Assembly: GCA_050330055.1 (NCBI GenBank)
Contig: JBHJOF010000402.1
Span: forward strand, 1-6,624
Reading direction: 5' to 3'
DNA: 6,624 nt
Source: JBHJOF01 sp050330055
GTDB lineage: Bacteria; Pseudomonadota; Alphaproteobacteria; Kiloniellales; JAKSDN01
Part shown: positions 1-5,044 of the stretch, piece by piece
Numbering within the stretch: position 1 is the first letter of the stretch
How the letters are laid out: each line of letters starts with the position of its first letter
Made by a program: the position numbers and the translations under genes
The notes under the pieces: generated by a model
Told to the model about the DNA's origin: nothing
Databases searched by the model: none
Seen by the model: only the letters and a program-made list of their open reading frames with translations

Positions 1-86
1 TAAAGCCGGCAAGCTGGGTCGCCTCGAGATAGGCGGCGATCCTGTCGGCCCGCTTGATCAGGGCCTCAAGCGCCTGCGGCAGGGCG
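1..86 (-). pseudogene. Displaced 3' fragment of the HD-domain hydrolase gene, cut by the left window edge
   Basis: This stretch matches 2601-2686, inside the intact HD hydrolase gene, at 84 of 86 positions. The mismatches are at 42 and 44. In the same frame on the minus strand it encodes the piece ALPQALEALIKRADRIAAYL and continues leftwards out of the window. One mismatch is silent (GAC for GAT, the catalytic Asp) and the other changes Lys152 of the intact protein to Arg, so the fragment has diverged under coding constraint. No 5' half is attached: homology stops at base 87, and reading upstream in frame meets a TAG at 140-142 with no ATG between. I infer that this is the original gene end, displaced by insertion of the element to its right. 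It could instead be the end of a second, neighbouring element lying further left. Confidence 0.8.
51..72. other. Left copy of putative recombination core (7-bp arms, 8-bp centre)
   Basis: CGCTTGA at 51-57 and TCAAGCG at 66-72 are perfect reverse complements flanking an 8-bp centre, TCAGGGCC (58-65). The dyad lies inside the 42 bp that are identical between the two gene copies. Paired binding arms around a 6-8 bp overlap is the usual shape of a tyrosine-recombinase core site, so this is my best guess for the crossover point. The arms are shorter than usual and no recombinase is present, so this is an inference. Confidence 0.4.
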
Positions 87-100
87 TAGCCGCAGGGATG

Positions 101-175
101 TTTCCTCAAATGTCTTGCATCGCCTTGGCCGCACAATGGCTAGGTTGTCAATGACAAGGGTCATTTGAGTGGAAA
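101..175. repeat. Inverted repeat with an internal dyad at the left end of the insert
   Basis: TTTCC-TCAAATG at 101-112 pairs with CATTTGA-GT-GGAAA at 162-175. The arms match for 12 bp apart from a 2-nt bulge and are separated by 49 bp. Inside is a second perfect dyad, TTGTCA-A-TGACAA, at 145-157. The outer arm begins immediately after the ribbon-helix-helix stop codon, and the whole structure ends about 14 bp from the left gene-end repeat. No U-run follows the hairpin, so a simple intrinsic terminator is unlikely. Possible roles are recombinase arm-binding sites, an oriT-like site bound by the neighbouring protein, or a structured 3' end. The structure is seen directly; the role is unknown. 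Confidence 0.45.
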
Positions 176-379
176 CTACGAAGCTGAAGCTCCGTTCGGA
201 AACTCTTTAACGGCTAGTCGTACATATTCCGATGGGGTGATGCCAAGTTGAGCTGCCCGTTTGTCTATTAGGGCACGCTCCTGGTCGGACACTCTGACAG
301 AAAATGAATGGATTCGTTTTCCTGTCAAGGATGTCGATCGGCGATCCGGTGGTCTCTGTGAGCGGTAGTCGCTCTGCAT
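176..379 (-). CDS. Small ribbon-helix-helix DNA-binding protein, NikA/MobC-like
   Basis: This is a 67-residue basic protein. After a flexible, Arg-rich N-terminus (about residues 1-22) comes a ribbon-helix-helix pattern: a strand around IHSFSVRVSD (23-32), a first helix QERALIDKRAAQLG (33-46), and a second helix PSEYVRLAVKEF (48-59). The 'RVSDxERALIDxxAAxLGxTxSEYVR' spacing is typical of NikA/MobC auxiliary relaxosome proteins and related CopG/Arc-fold repressors, which bind DNA as dimers through the strand. The ATG at 377-379 has a strong Shine-Dalgarno, AGGAGG, overlapping the stop codon of the upstream ParB-like gene, so the two genes are almost certainly one translationally coupled unit. 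No relaxase gene follows, as it would in a normal mobilisation operon; the next landmark is the inverted repeat and the element boundary. A role as autorepressor, partition partner or mobilisation accessory cannot be decided from sequence. Confidence 0.75.
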   Translation of the reverse strand: MQSDYRSQRPPDRRSTSLTGKRIHSFSVRVSDQERALIDKRAAQLGITPSEYVRLAVKEFPNGASAS

Positions 380-385
380 TGCTAG

Positions 386-393
386 ACCTCCTA
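386..393 (-). promoter_or_regulatory. Shine-Dalgarno overlapping the upstream stop codon
   Basis: On the minus strand TAGGAGGT combines the TAG stop of the ParB-like gene (393-391) with an AGGAGG ribosome-binding site, 6-7 nt before the ATG of the ribbon-helix-helix gene at 379. The overlap implies translational coupling of the two genes. Confidence 0.75.
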
Positions 394-2088
394 AACAATC
401 TGAGGGAATTGTTCTCGATTTGGACCCTTATTTCGCCACGAGAGCTGCAGTACCGGTCGGTCTTCTCTCAACGCGTTCCACGCCTTGATCATAAGCGCCA
501 TTTTTTCGGCGTCTGGGAGCCTTCGCGCCCTAGACGTTCTGTCCTTTATCAGCCGCTCACGAAGTTGAAGAATTGGATTCGACCGCTTGAGATCAACACC
601 GTCGGAGAGACGATCAATGAATTCGTCTGCGCGGTCCGCATCCCTTGTATGGAACAAGTAGTGCAGAGCCACGCCCATCCCTGTTGCCATGACATTGCGG
701 AGCTTATAGGCGAGGCTGACACTCCGGCGAATTCCGTGATGCTTTTCCAGAACTTGGAGGAGTTCCGCATTTGTGGGCGCGACAGTTCTTGATTGAACGA
801 GCTGATTCTCGACAAGCCAAACGATTCGGAGAGCTGCAGCGAGAGTGGCGGTGTTTGTTTCCCCCGCATCATGGAGGATTTCCGCAAAGCTACGACGACT
901 GCCTAGATCAAACGTATCGAAAACCTCATCGTCGACATCCCTCACCACAATTGCTTCGAACGAACAGTTTGCCTTAATGGCGGCGGCACATCTGTGCTGA
1001 CCATCAAGCAAACGGCCGCTCTTACCAATCTTGATGGTTTGCCCATTCAAGGCCCAGTTGCCAGAGCTAATGTCGCGTGCATACTTGTCAATGACACCTG
1101 AGGCCATTCCACGATTTCCCGCATTGTTTTCAAGCAGTTCTGTGGCGATCTCGGGCGTAATGGTCATAATTTCAGCGCTCAGTGCAGGCTCAGCGTTTCC
1201 TCGCGTGTCCGCGCTAACTGCTTGGAGAGGCTGGCGTTTTCTTCTGTTTAGGTCATCAAGTCCTTCCTTATCAGAAAGTCCACTAATCCTAGGAAAGCCT
1301 TCCCGCTCTGGATCGAACCTAAGCAAGCGTACTTCCTTTCCAGCTCGCGCTGCTTCCCACGCCTTAATGACGAGCGCAATAATGTGCGGCTGTAATCTTC
1401 TTCCGCCCGACTCAAGTTGATCATTGAGAGTGCGACGAAGCACGTTAGCCGGATCGAATCTTACGCCTTCGACACCATCAACAATATTCTGAAAGAATTC
1501 ATCGGCTTTTTGCCTATCCACCCGCGACATAAGGTAGTGAAGCGCTGTAGCGCACCCGAGAGGGATTAGCGGGTGCACGTCTCTTGTCGCGAGTAGACTA
1601 TCTCTTACTTCGGGATGCAGCTCTAGTATTGAGAGGATTGATTTCACAGAGGCTTTTTTTGTTTGCCGCTGAATGTCGTCATTCCAATATCGCCAAATTA
1701 GTGTAAGTGCGCTTGCAAGAGCTCGACCGTTTGGTTCCTTGCGAATTGTTAGAACATCGCCGATAGTTCGCTTGCGAAGTGCATCGATAGTCTCATAGTG
1801 ACTCTCATCGACATCGGTAATTACAAGGGTTGGAAAGCCAACGTTTGCTCGGATGCACGCTTCCAGTCGTGCTCTACCGTCAAGCAAGGTTCCGCGGTCA
1901 GAGTGGATTATCGCTGCACCATTCAACTTCCAGTCCCCATTGGCCATATCCATCCTATACGACTCGACAGAACGTTCATGGATGCGGCCCAGATTTTTGC
2001 GCCGTGAAAGCCAATCGCGCGCTATATCTGGCGTGACGAACTGGGTGAAGCACCGAATCTGGGGTGACTTGAGCGCGTGGACGTTCAT
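391..2088 (-). CDS. Tandem two-domain ParB/Srx-like (DGQHR-type) protein of unknown function
   Basis: This 565-residue protein is built from two homologous halves, about residues 17-268 and 310-563. Each half starts with a 'TPxIA' segment, then a 'YxxDxxxGxWxLNG' motif, a loop motif (DGRAR at 70-74 in the first half, DGQHR at 362-366 in the second), a 'DVDxxxxxTxD' segment, and a helical region. Both halves end with a 'HYL...DRxxADEF...DGV' segment, 'KAW' and 'FPxI'. LLDGQHR in this context belongs to the ParB/Srx fold superfamily seen in single-domain phage and plasmid proteins. The first copy has lost the Gln-His pair, so only the second half may keep full activity. The Met at 2088 is chosen because GGAG lies 8 nt upstream; an in-frame ATG at 2124 lacks a good site. 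There is no ParA gene and no HTH-ParB region that I recognise, so ordinary plasmid partition is not supported. Base composition is more AT-rich than the neighbours, which suggests transfer. Confidence 0.8.
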   Translation of the reverse strand: MNVHALKSPQIRCFTQFVTPDIARDWLSRRKNLGRIHERSVESYRMDMANGDWKLNGAAIIHSDRGTLLDGRARLEACIRANVGFPTLVITDVDESHYETIDALRKRTIGDVLTIRKEPNGRALASALTLIWRYWNDDIQRQTKKASVKSILSILELHPEVRDSLLATRDVHPLIPLGCATALHYLMSRVDRQKADEFFQNIVDGVEGVRFDPANVLRRTLNDQLESGGRRLQPHIIALVIKAWEAARAGKEVRLLRFDPEREGFPRISGLSDKEGLDDLNRRKRQPLQAVSADTRGNAEPALSAEIMTITPEIATELLENNAGNRGMASGVIDKYARDISSGNWALNGQTIKIGKSGRLLDGQHRCAAAIKANCSFEAIVVRDVDDEVFDTFDLGSRRSFAEILHDAGETNTATLAAALRIVWLVENQLVQSRTVAPTNAELLQVLEKHHGIRRSVSLAYKLRNVMATGMGVALHYLFHTRDADRADEFIDRLSDGVDLKRSNPILQLRERLIKDRTSRARRLPDAEKMALMIKAWNALREDRPVLQLSWRNKGPNREQFPQIV

Positions 2089-2096
2089 TGGTCTGG

Positions 2097-2100
2097 CTCC
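2097..2100 (-). promoter_or_regulatory. Ribosome-binding site that decides the ParB-like start
   Basis: On the minus strand GGAG lies 8 nt before the ATG at 2088-2086. The alternative in-frame ATG at 2124 is preceded only by CTGAAG, so the downstream start is preferred. Confidence 0.55.
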
Positions 2101-2166
2101 AAATGGCAGCGGTGACGTGTGCATACTTCAGAGTGTGCCCGCGCCCCTTGGATCACAAGTCAAATC

Positions 2167-2187
2167 GTGTGCTACGCTGTGTACTAC
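2167..2187. promoter_or_regulatory. Two 9-bp direct repeats, possible operator
   Basis: GTGTGCTAC (2167-2175) and GTGTACTAC (2179-2187) differ at one base and are spaced 12 bp start to start, about 80 bp upstream of the ParB-like start codon. Closely spaced short direct repeats are common operators for ribbon-helix-helix repressors, and such a protein is encoded in this operon. The regulatory role is an inference. Confidence 0.3.
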
Positions 2188-2363
2188 ATTCACAGCCTCA
2201 TCGCCGATTGATGGCTTGCCCGCAACGTCTTACGTCAACCGCAGGGTCATTCTTCCGTAACATATTGAAATATATGGAATGTATAAAAGCGCGATTGTTG
2301 CAAATAGCGGGCATATGCGAAGACTAGCTCTCGGCAGGAGCTTTCGTTGGCCTATAACAGTCG

Positions 2364-2380
2364 TGCGAACGGCGTTCGCA
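2364..2380. repeat. Perfect 7-bp dyad with 3-nt centre
   Basis: TGCGAAC-GGC-GTTCGCA is a perfect inverted repeat. No T-run follows on either strand, so a protein-binding site is more plausible than a terminator. It lies between the HD hydrolase stop codon and the start of the insert's operon. Confidence 0.35.
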
Positions 2381-2454
2381 TGCCAGAGCGCAGCTAGCAA
2401 CTGTCCACGGTGGGACCCCAGCCAAGGAAGCTCGTGGGTAAGCTTGGGTTGAGG

Positions 2455-3096
2455 CTACGAGCCTGCGGACAGTTGTTGAAAGCGCTCGATCATGCGCCGC
2501 TTGGCCTCGGCCGGCGGCCAGGGCTCCAGCCGCAGCCGGGCGAAGCCCGGCGCATCGAGCGCCTTGGGGCGGCCAAAATACTTCCGGCCCTCGGCCGGCG
2601 TAAAGCCGGCAAGCTGGGTCGCCTCGAGATAGGCGGCGATCTTATCGGCCCGCTTGATCAGGGCCTCAAGCGCCTGCGGCAGGGCGCCGGGCAGGCCGAA
2701 GCGCAGCCGGATCGCCGCCATCAGGCGCACTTCCAGCGCCTTGTAGTCGCTGCCGACCGCCGCCTTGAAGGGCGTGATCAGGTCGCCGATCACGTATTCC
2801 GGCGCGTCATGCAGCAGCGCCGCCAGGCGCCAGGCGCTGGGCGCGCCCGGCTTCAGGCGGCCGACCAGCTCCTCGACCAGCAGCGAGTGCTGCGCCACGG
2901 TGAAGGCCCAGTCGCCGAGGGTCTGGCCGTTCCAGCGCGCGACCCGCGACAGGCCTTGCGCGATGTCCTCGATCTCGACGTCGAGCGGCGAGGGGTCGAG
3001 CAGGTCGAGCCGGCGGCCGGACAGCATGCGCTGCCAGGCGCGTTCTCCTGTCTTGGCACCGGCTTTAGTCGAGCTCTTACTGCGTCTTGAGGTCAC
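2455..3096 (-). CDS. HD-domain hydrolase, YfbR-like (probable 5'-deoxynucleotidase)
   Basis: This 213-residue protein belongs to the HD-domain phosphohydrolases related to E. coli YfbR, which removes phosphate from deoxynucleoside 5'-monophosphates using a divalent metal. The metal-binding set is complete: His70 in 'VAQHS', His96-Asp97 in 'LLHDAPE', and Asp151 in 'IKRADK'. Glu100 and Asp105, and the Arg54-Trp55 pair before the first His, also fit the YfbR arrangement, so it should be active. The start is a GTG at 3096-3094 with AGGA just upstream; about 20 basic residues precede the conserved 'RMLSGRRLDLL' segment. The last 76 codons, including Asp151, lie at or beyond the putative crossover, so I infer the C-terminal part came with the mobile element from a close relative. 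A diverged copy of this part remains at 1-86. Substrate is not provable from sequence. Confidence 0.85.
   Translation of the reverse strand: MTSRRSKSSTKAGAKTGERAWQRMLSGRRLDLLDPSPLDVEIEDIAQGLSRVARWNGQTLGDWAFTVAQHSLLVEELVGRLKPGAPSAWRLAALLHDAPEYVIGDLITPFKAAVGSDYKALEVRLMAAIRLRFGLPGALPQALEALIKRADKIAAYLEATQLAGFTPAEGRKYFGRPKALDAPGFARLRLEPWPPAEAKRRMIERFQQLSAGS
2601..2686. repeat. Right copy of the gene-end direct repeat (putative attachment site)
   Basis: This copy matches 1-86 with two mismatches (at 2642 and 2644). The 42 bp at 2645-2686 are identical and homology ends sharply after 2686. It covers codons 138 to about 166 of the HD hydrolase. Mismatches occur only on the side away from the intact 5' half, as expected if crossover took place within the identical stretch. 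Confidence 0.8.
2651..2672. other. Right copy of putative recombination core
   Basis: The same perfect dyad as at 51-72: CGCTTGA, an 8-bp centre, TCAAGCG. It lies in the HD hydrolase gene over codons 142-149, just before the catalytic Asp151 codon. This is a candidate tyrosine-recombinase core. Confidence 0.4.
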
Positions 3097-3109
3097 AATT
3101 CCTGGGAGC

Positions 3110-3393
3110 CTAGAGCGTTATGGTTTTAGGTCGGTGCACGCACTATCCCTCCTCCCACCTTGGCGGCCGCAGGCCGCCGAGGGGGGAGGAAGAAAAATCA
3201 ACGCCTTGGCGGCTTGCCGCCAAGCGTTAGATTTTTCAGGAGGGGGGTGCCCCCCTCTTGCAAAAATCAAGGCGTTGGCCGAGCTGCGCTCGCCTAACAC
3301 CATGATTTTGCTTTCTCCCCCACAAGGGGGGAGAAGATTATTATTGCACCAGCCCACATGTAGCCGAATCAACCTAATCGCAGCTCGCTCTAG
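3110..3393. repeat. Composite palindromic element (MITE/REP-like) with CTAG-ended terminal inverted repeats
   Basis: The left end reads CTAGAGCG, 6 nt, TTTTAGGT (3110-3131). The right end, read on the minus strand from 3393, is CTAGAGCG, 6 nt, GATTAGGT. The 8-bp outer blocks are identical, the inner blocks match at 6 of 8, and spacing is equal, so these are true terminal inverted repeats. Five hairpins fill the interior. No protein is encoded. The element occupies almost all of the space between the amidotransferase stop codon, which lies inside the right repeat, and the HD hydrolase ribosome-binding site. It resembles non-autonomous palindromic repeats found in many copies in alphaproteobacterial genomes; copy number here cannot be judged from one window. 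It may end amidotransferase transcripts or stabilise their 3' ends. Confidence 0.6.
3150..3335. repeat. Array of five consecutive hairpins of two alternating types
   Basis: In order: (1) 3150-3190, GGCGGCC/GGCCGCC inner stem with a TCCTCCC/GGGAGGA outer stem; (2) 3193-3236, AAAAATC/GATTTTT outer stem, ACGC/GCGT, and TTGGCGGC/GCCGCCAA inner stem; (3) 3240-3257, GAGGGGGG/CCCCCCTC; (4) 3262-3309, AAAATCA/TGATTTT outer stem with GTT/AAC and CGAGC/GCTCG inside; (5) 3313-3335, TTCTCCCCC/GGGGGAGAA. Hairpins 1, 3 and 5 are built on G/C runs. Hairpins 2 and 4 share an AAAAATCAA cap and similar cores. Several have A/T runs next to GC stems and could work as intrinsic terminators on either strand. Confidence 0.7.
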
Positions 3394-4247
3394 TGCTGCA
3401 TGGCCGGGCGCACCAGCCGCTCGATCCAGTTGCGCACTTCGACCAGGCGGATATCCTCGTTCATCACGTCCTGGTCGATGCCGAGCAGCCAGGCGATGTC
3501 CTTGCGGCTCGGGTCCTGGTGCAGTGCCTCCAGCTTGTCGACGTAGTCCTGCGCCGCGTCGGTATCGCGGAAGAAGCCCATGCGGGTCAGCTTCTCCTTG
3601 CGGCAGTAGCAGAGCCGCGCCAGCTCGTGCAGGTCGTACTCCGGATGGTACTGCAGGCCCCAGAACTGGCCGCCCTTGTGCGTGACCGAAACGGCCTGCA
3701 TGTGCGAATGGTCGTTCGAGGCCAGCAGCAGGCCGCCGGGCGGCAGGTGCGTGGCCTCGTCCTCGTGGCTGATGAAGGCGTCGAAGACGCTCTTCTTGCC
3801 GCTGTAGAGCGGATGGGCGCGGCCCTCGGGCGTCAACGCGATCTTGCGCGCGATGCCCATCTCGCGGCCGTGGAAGTTCTGGGCGCACTGGCCGCCGGCG
3901 GCGACCACGGCGATCTGCGCCGCCCAGCAGGAGCCGAAGCTCGGCACCTGGGCCTCGAAGGCGGCCCTGGCGAACTCGATCTGCGGCCGGACCTTGGGGT
4001 CGTCGGCGTAGACCGTGAGGCTCGAGCCGGTCCAGGCGATGCCGTCGTACTGCGCGATCGAGGCGCCCTTCGGCAGGCCGGCGCCAGGATCGGCCGGATA
4101 GACGATGTCAATCGCCGCGTCCGGCGCGCAGCGCTTCAGCATCCTTTCGTAAAGCGGCCCGGCTGGCGTGGCGCCGCCGGCGGCCAGCTCCTCGCGGCCC
4201 TCGCGGGCGTAGCCGTCGACGACCAGGATGCGCGGTCCCTGTGCCAT
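3390..4247 (-). CDS. Class-I (type 1) glutamine amidotransferase-like protein
   Basis: This 285-residue protein has the triad-type glutaminase fold of GATase1, like the glutaminase half of GMP synthase. The nucleophile is Cys107 in 'GSCWAAQ' and the other triad members are His201 and Glu203 in 'LQYHPEYD'. An oxyanion-type loop 'AWTGSSLTVY' lies around residues 71-80. About 80 C-terminal residues beyond the triad are helical and not typical of the minimal domain. No synthetase domain is attached, so the ammonia acceptor is unknown; it may be a stand-alone amidotransferase or peptidase-like enzyme. The ATG at 4247 is preferred because GGGGGAG lies 7 nt upstream; a longer frame reaching 4580 only overlaps the HAD gene. 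It begins 14 bp after the HAD stop codon, so the two are probably one operon. Its TAG stop lies within the terminal repeat of the downstream palindromic element. Confidence 0.85.
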   Translation of the reverse strand: MAQGPRILVVDGYAREGREELAAGGATPAGPLYERMLKRCAPDAAIDIVYPADPGAGLPKGASIAQYDGIAWTGSSLTVYADDPKVRPQIEFARAAFEAQVPSFGSCWAAQIAVVAAGGQCAQNFHGREMGIARKIALTPEGRAHPLYSGKKSVFDAFISHEDEATHLPPGGLLLASNDHSHMQAVSVTHKGGQFWGLQYHPEYDLHELARLCYCRKEKLTRMGFFRDTDAAQDYVDKLEALHQDPSRKDIAWLLGIDQDVMNEDIRLVEVRNWIERLVRPAMQH

Positions 4248-4261
4248 GGCTTGCTCCCCCT

Positions 4262-5014
4262 TTAGGCGGCTGCCAGGCGGTCGATCATCGCCGGCAGGTC
4301 GCGATGCCGCTCGCAGATCGCATCGGCGCTGGTCGTCGCCTTGTCGTTTTCGCGCGTCGCGGTGAACAGCACGGCCTTCATGCCGAGCGACTGCGGCCCC
4401 TTGACGTCGTTGTGGTCGCGGTCGCCGACGTGGACCATCTCCGACAGCGACACGCCGAGCTGCTGGGCGGCCGAGTCGAACATGGCGCGGTGCGGCTTGG
4501 AATGGCCGACCTCGTCGGAGAAGGCGAAGCCGCTGAAATGGTCCTTGACGCCGTGGATCTCCAGGAGCCGGCGCAGGCAATGGCCCGGCGAGACGATGGC
4601 GTCCGAGACGATGCAGAGCTTGTAGCGCTTGGCCAGCTCGGCCACCGCCTCGGTCACGCCCTCGATGGCGTCGGGCCAGATCTCGATCTCCATGACCTCG
4701 TGCCGGCGGGCGACCTCGTCGAAGATGTCCGGCGGCAGGCTGCGGCCCAGGCCCTTCAAGGCCACCGCCAGGCGCTCCTGGATGGTCCAGGTGACGTGCT
4801 GGTCGTGCCAGACCTTGTTGAAGGCCGCGTCGGCCACGTCATAGGCGAGCGCCACACGCTCGAGCTCGATCGGCTCGATGGCGTCGAGCGCCTGCCACAG
4901 CAGGGGGCGGCGTTCCGCCTTCTTGGAGCGCAGGCCCTTGGCCGCCCGCTTCGGCTCGTCCGAATCGTCGTGGACGATGGTGTCCCAGAGGTCGAAGGTC
5001 ACTGCCCTGATCAT
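4262..5014 (-). CDS. HAD-superfamily hydrolase
   Basis: This 250-residue protein carries all four HAD motifs. Motif I is 'FDLWDT' with the nucleophile Asp8; motif II is Ser137 in 'IVSDA'; motif III is Lys173 in 'HSKPHRAMF'; motif IV is 'VGDRDHND' (Asp198, Asp203) followed by 'VKGPQSLGM'. The insert between motifs I and II (about residues 15-115) is a helical cap of the C1 type. Motif I has Trp10 where phosphatases of this fold often have a second Asp, a variant also seen in other HAD proteins, so the reaction is uncertain. The ATG at 5014 is preferred: an in-frame ATG at 5065 would add residues that are only the translation of the palindromic repeat at 5045-5102. It is followed after 14 bp by the amidotransferase gene. 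Substrate is unknown. Confidence 0.85.
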   Translation of the reverse strand: MIRAVTFDLWDTIVHDDSDEPKRAAKGLRSKKAERRPLLWQALDAIEPIELERVALAYDVADAAFNKVWHDQHVTWTIQERLAVALKGLGRSLPPDIFDEVARRHEVMEIEIWPDAIEGVTEAVAELAKRYKLCIVSDAIVSPGHCLRRLLEIHGVKDHFSGFAFSDEVGHSKPHRAMFDSAAQQLGVSLSEMVHVGDRDHNDVKGPQSLGMKAVLFTATRENDKATTSADAICERHRDLPAMIDRLAAA

Positions 5015-5044
5015 GCCCGCCCTATCCGCCGTTGCTGTTCCTAG

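Larger units (their letters stand above)
2089..2454. other. Gene-free 366 bp upstream of the ParB-like gene, inside the insert
   Basis: I find no convincing coding sequence here. The region should hold the promoter and control sites for the ParB-like/ribbon-helix-helix pair. It contains the GGAG ribosome-binding site (2097-2100), a pair of 9-bp direct repeats (2167-2187), an AT-rich patch (about 2256-2290) and a perfect small dyad (2364-2380). The AT-rich patch is the likeliest place for promoter opening, but I see no well-spaced -35/-10 pair on the minus strand. A 9-bp inverted repeat (CAACTGTCC 2398-2406, GGACAGTTG 2467-2475) brackets the end of the HD hydrolase gene. Confidence 0.5.
58..2657. 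mobile_element. Putative 2.6-kb integrative element in the HD hydrolase gene, without a recombinase
   Basis: The boundaries are inferred from the direct repeat 1-86 / 2601-2686, whose two copies lie exactly 2600 bp apart; crossover could be anywhere in the identical 42 bp. The interior, about 87-2450, is clearly more AT-rich than the flanks. It contains only a tandem ParB-like gene and a small ribbon-helix-helix gene, both unlike the metabolic genes next door. The intact hydrolase reads from host sequence through the repeat into a 3' end that the element would have brought, while the displaced 3' end lies at the left. That is the known behaviour of elements that integrate inside coding genes and restore them. 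With no integrase or transposase visible, it resembles a cis-mobilisable or decayed element. Campbell-type homologous integration of a circle carrying the gene end would give the same layout. Confidence 0.6.

Noticed and set aside
145..1096. TTGTCAATGACA occurs at 145-156 and again at 1085-1096
   Set aside because: A 12-bp match between two places in 6.6 kb is about what chance allows, and the second copy is ordinary coding sequence of the ParB-like gene.
391..2088. Plasmid partition (ParAB) locus
   Set aside because: There is no ParA ATPase, no recognisable ParB helix-turn-helix region and no replication gene; only the ParB/Srx-type core motif is shared.
2398..2475. CAACTGTCC / GGACAGTTG inverted repeat around the hydrolase stop codon, as element end repeats
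   Set aside because: The 9-bp arms are 60 bp apart, one arm is coding, and no counterpart exists at the left end of the insert.
2410..3090. Long plus-strand open frame opposite the HD hydrolase
   Set aside because: It is an antisense frame in GC-rich DNA with no domain features. The minus-strand frame carries every HD catalytic residue.
3150..3335. Possible CRISPR array, because of regularly spaced palindromic units
   Set aside because: The units are of two kinds, differ in sequence, are not separated by unique spacers of constant length, and no cas gene is near.
3118..3888. Minus-strand open frame running through the hairpin array
   Set aside because: Its end is only the translation of palindromic repeats and the rest is an alternate frame of the amidotransferase gene.
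4248..4580. Longer amidotransferase frame reaching 4580
   Set aside because: The extra part overlaps the HAD gene in another frame and is Arg/Pro-rich without family features. The ATG at 4247 has a clear ribosome-binding site and matches the start of the fold.
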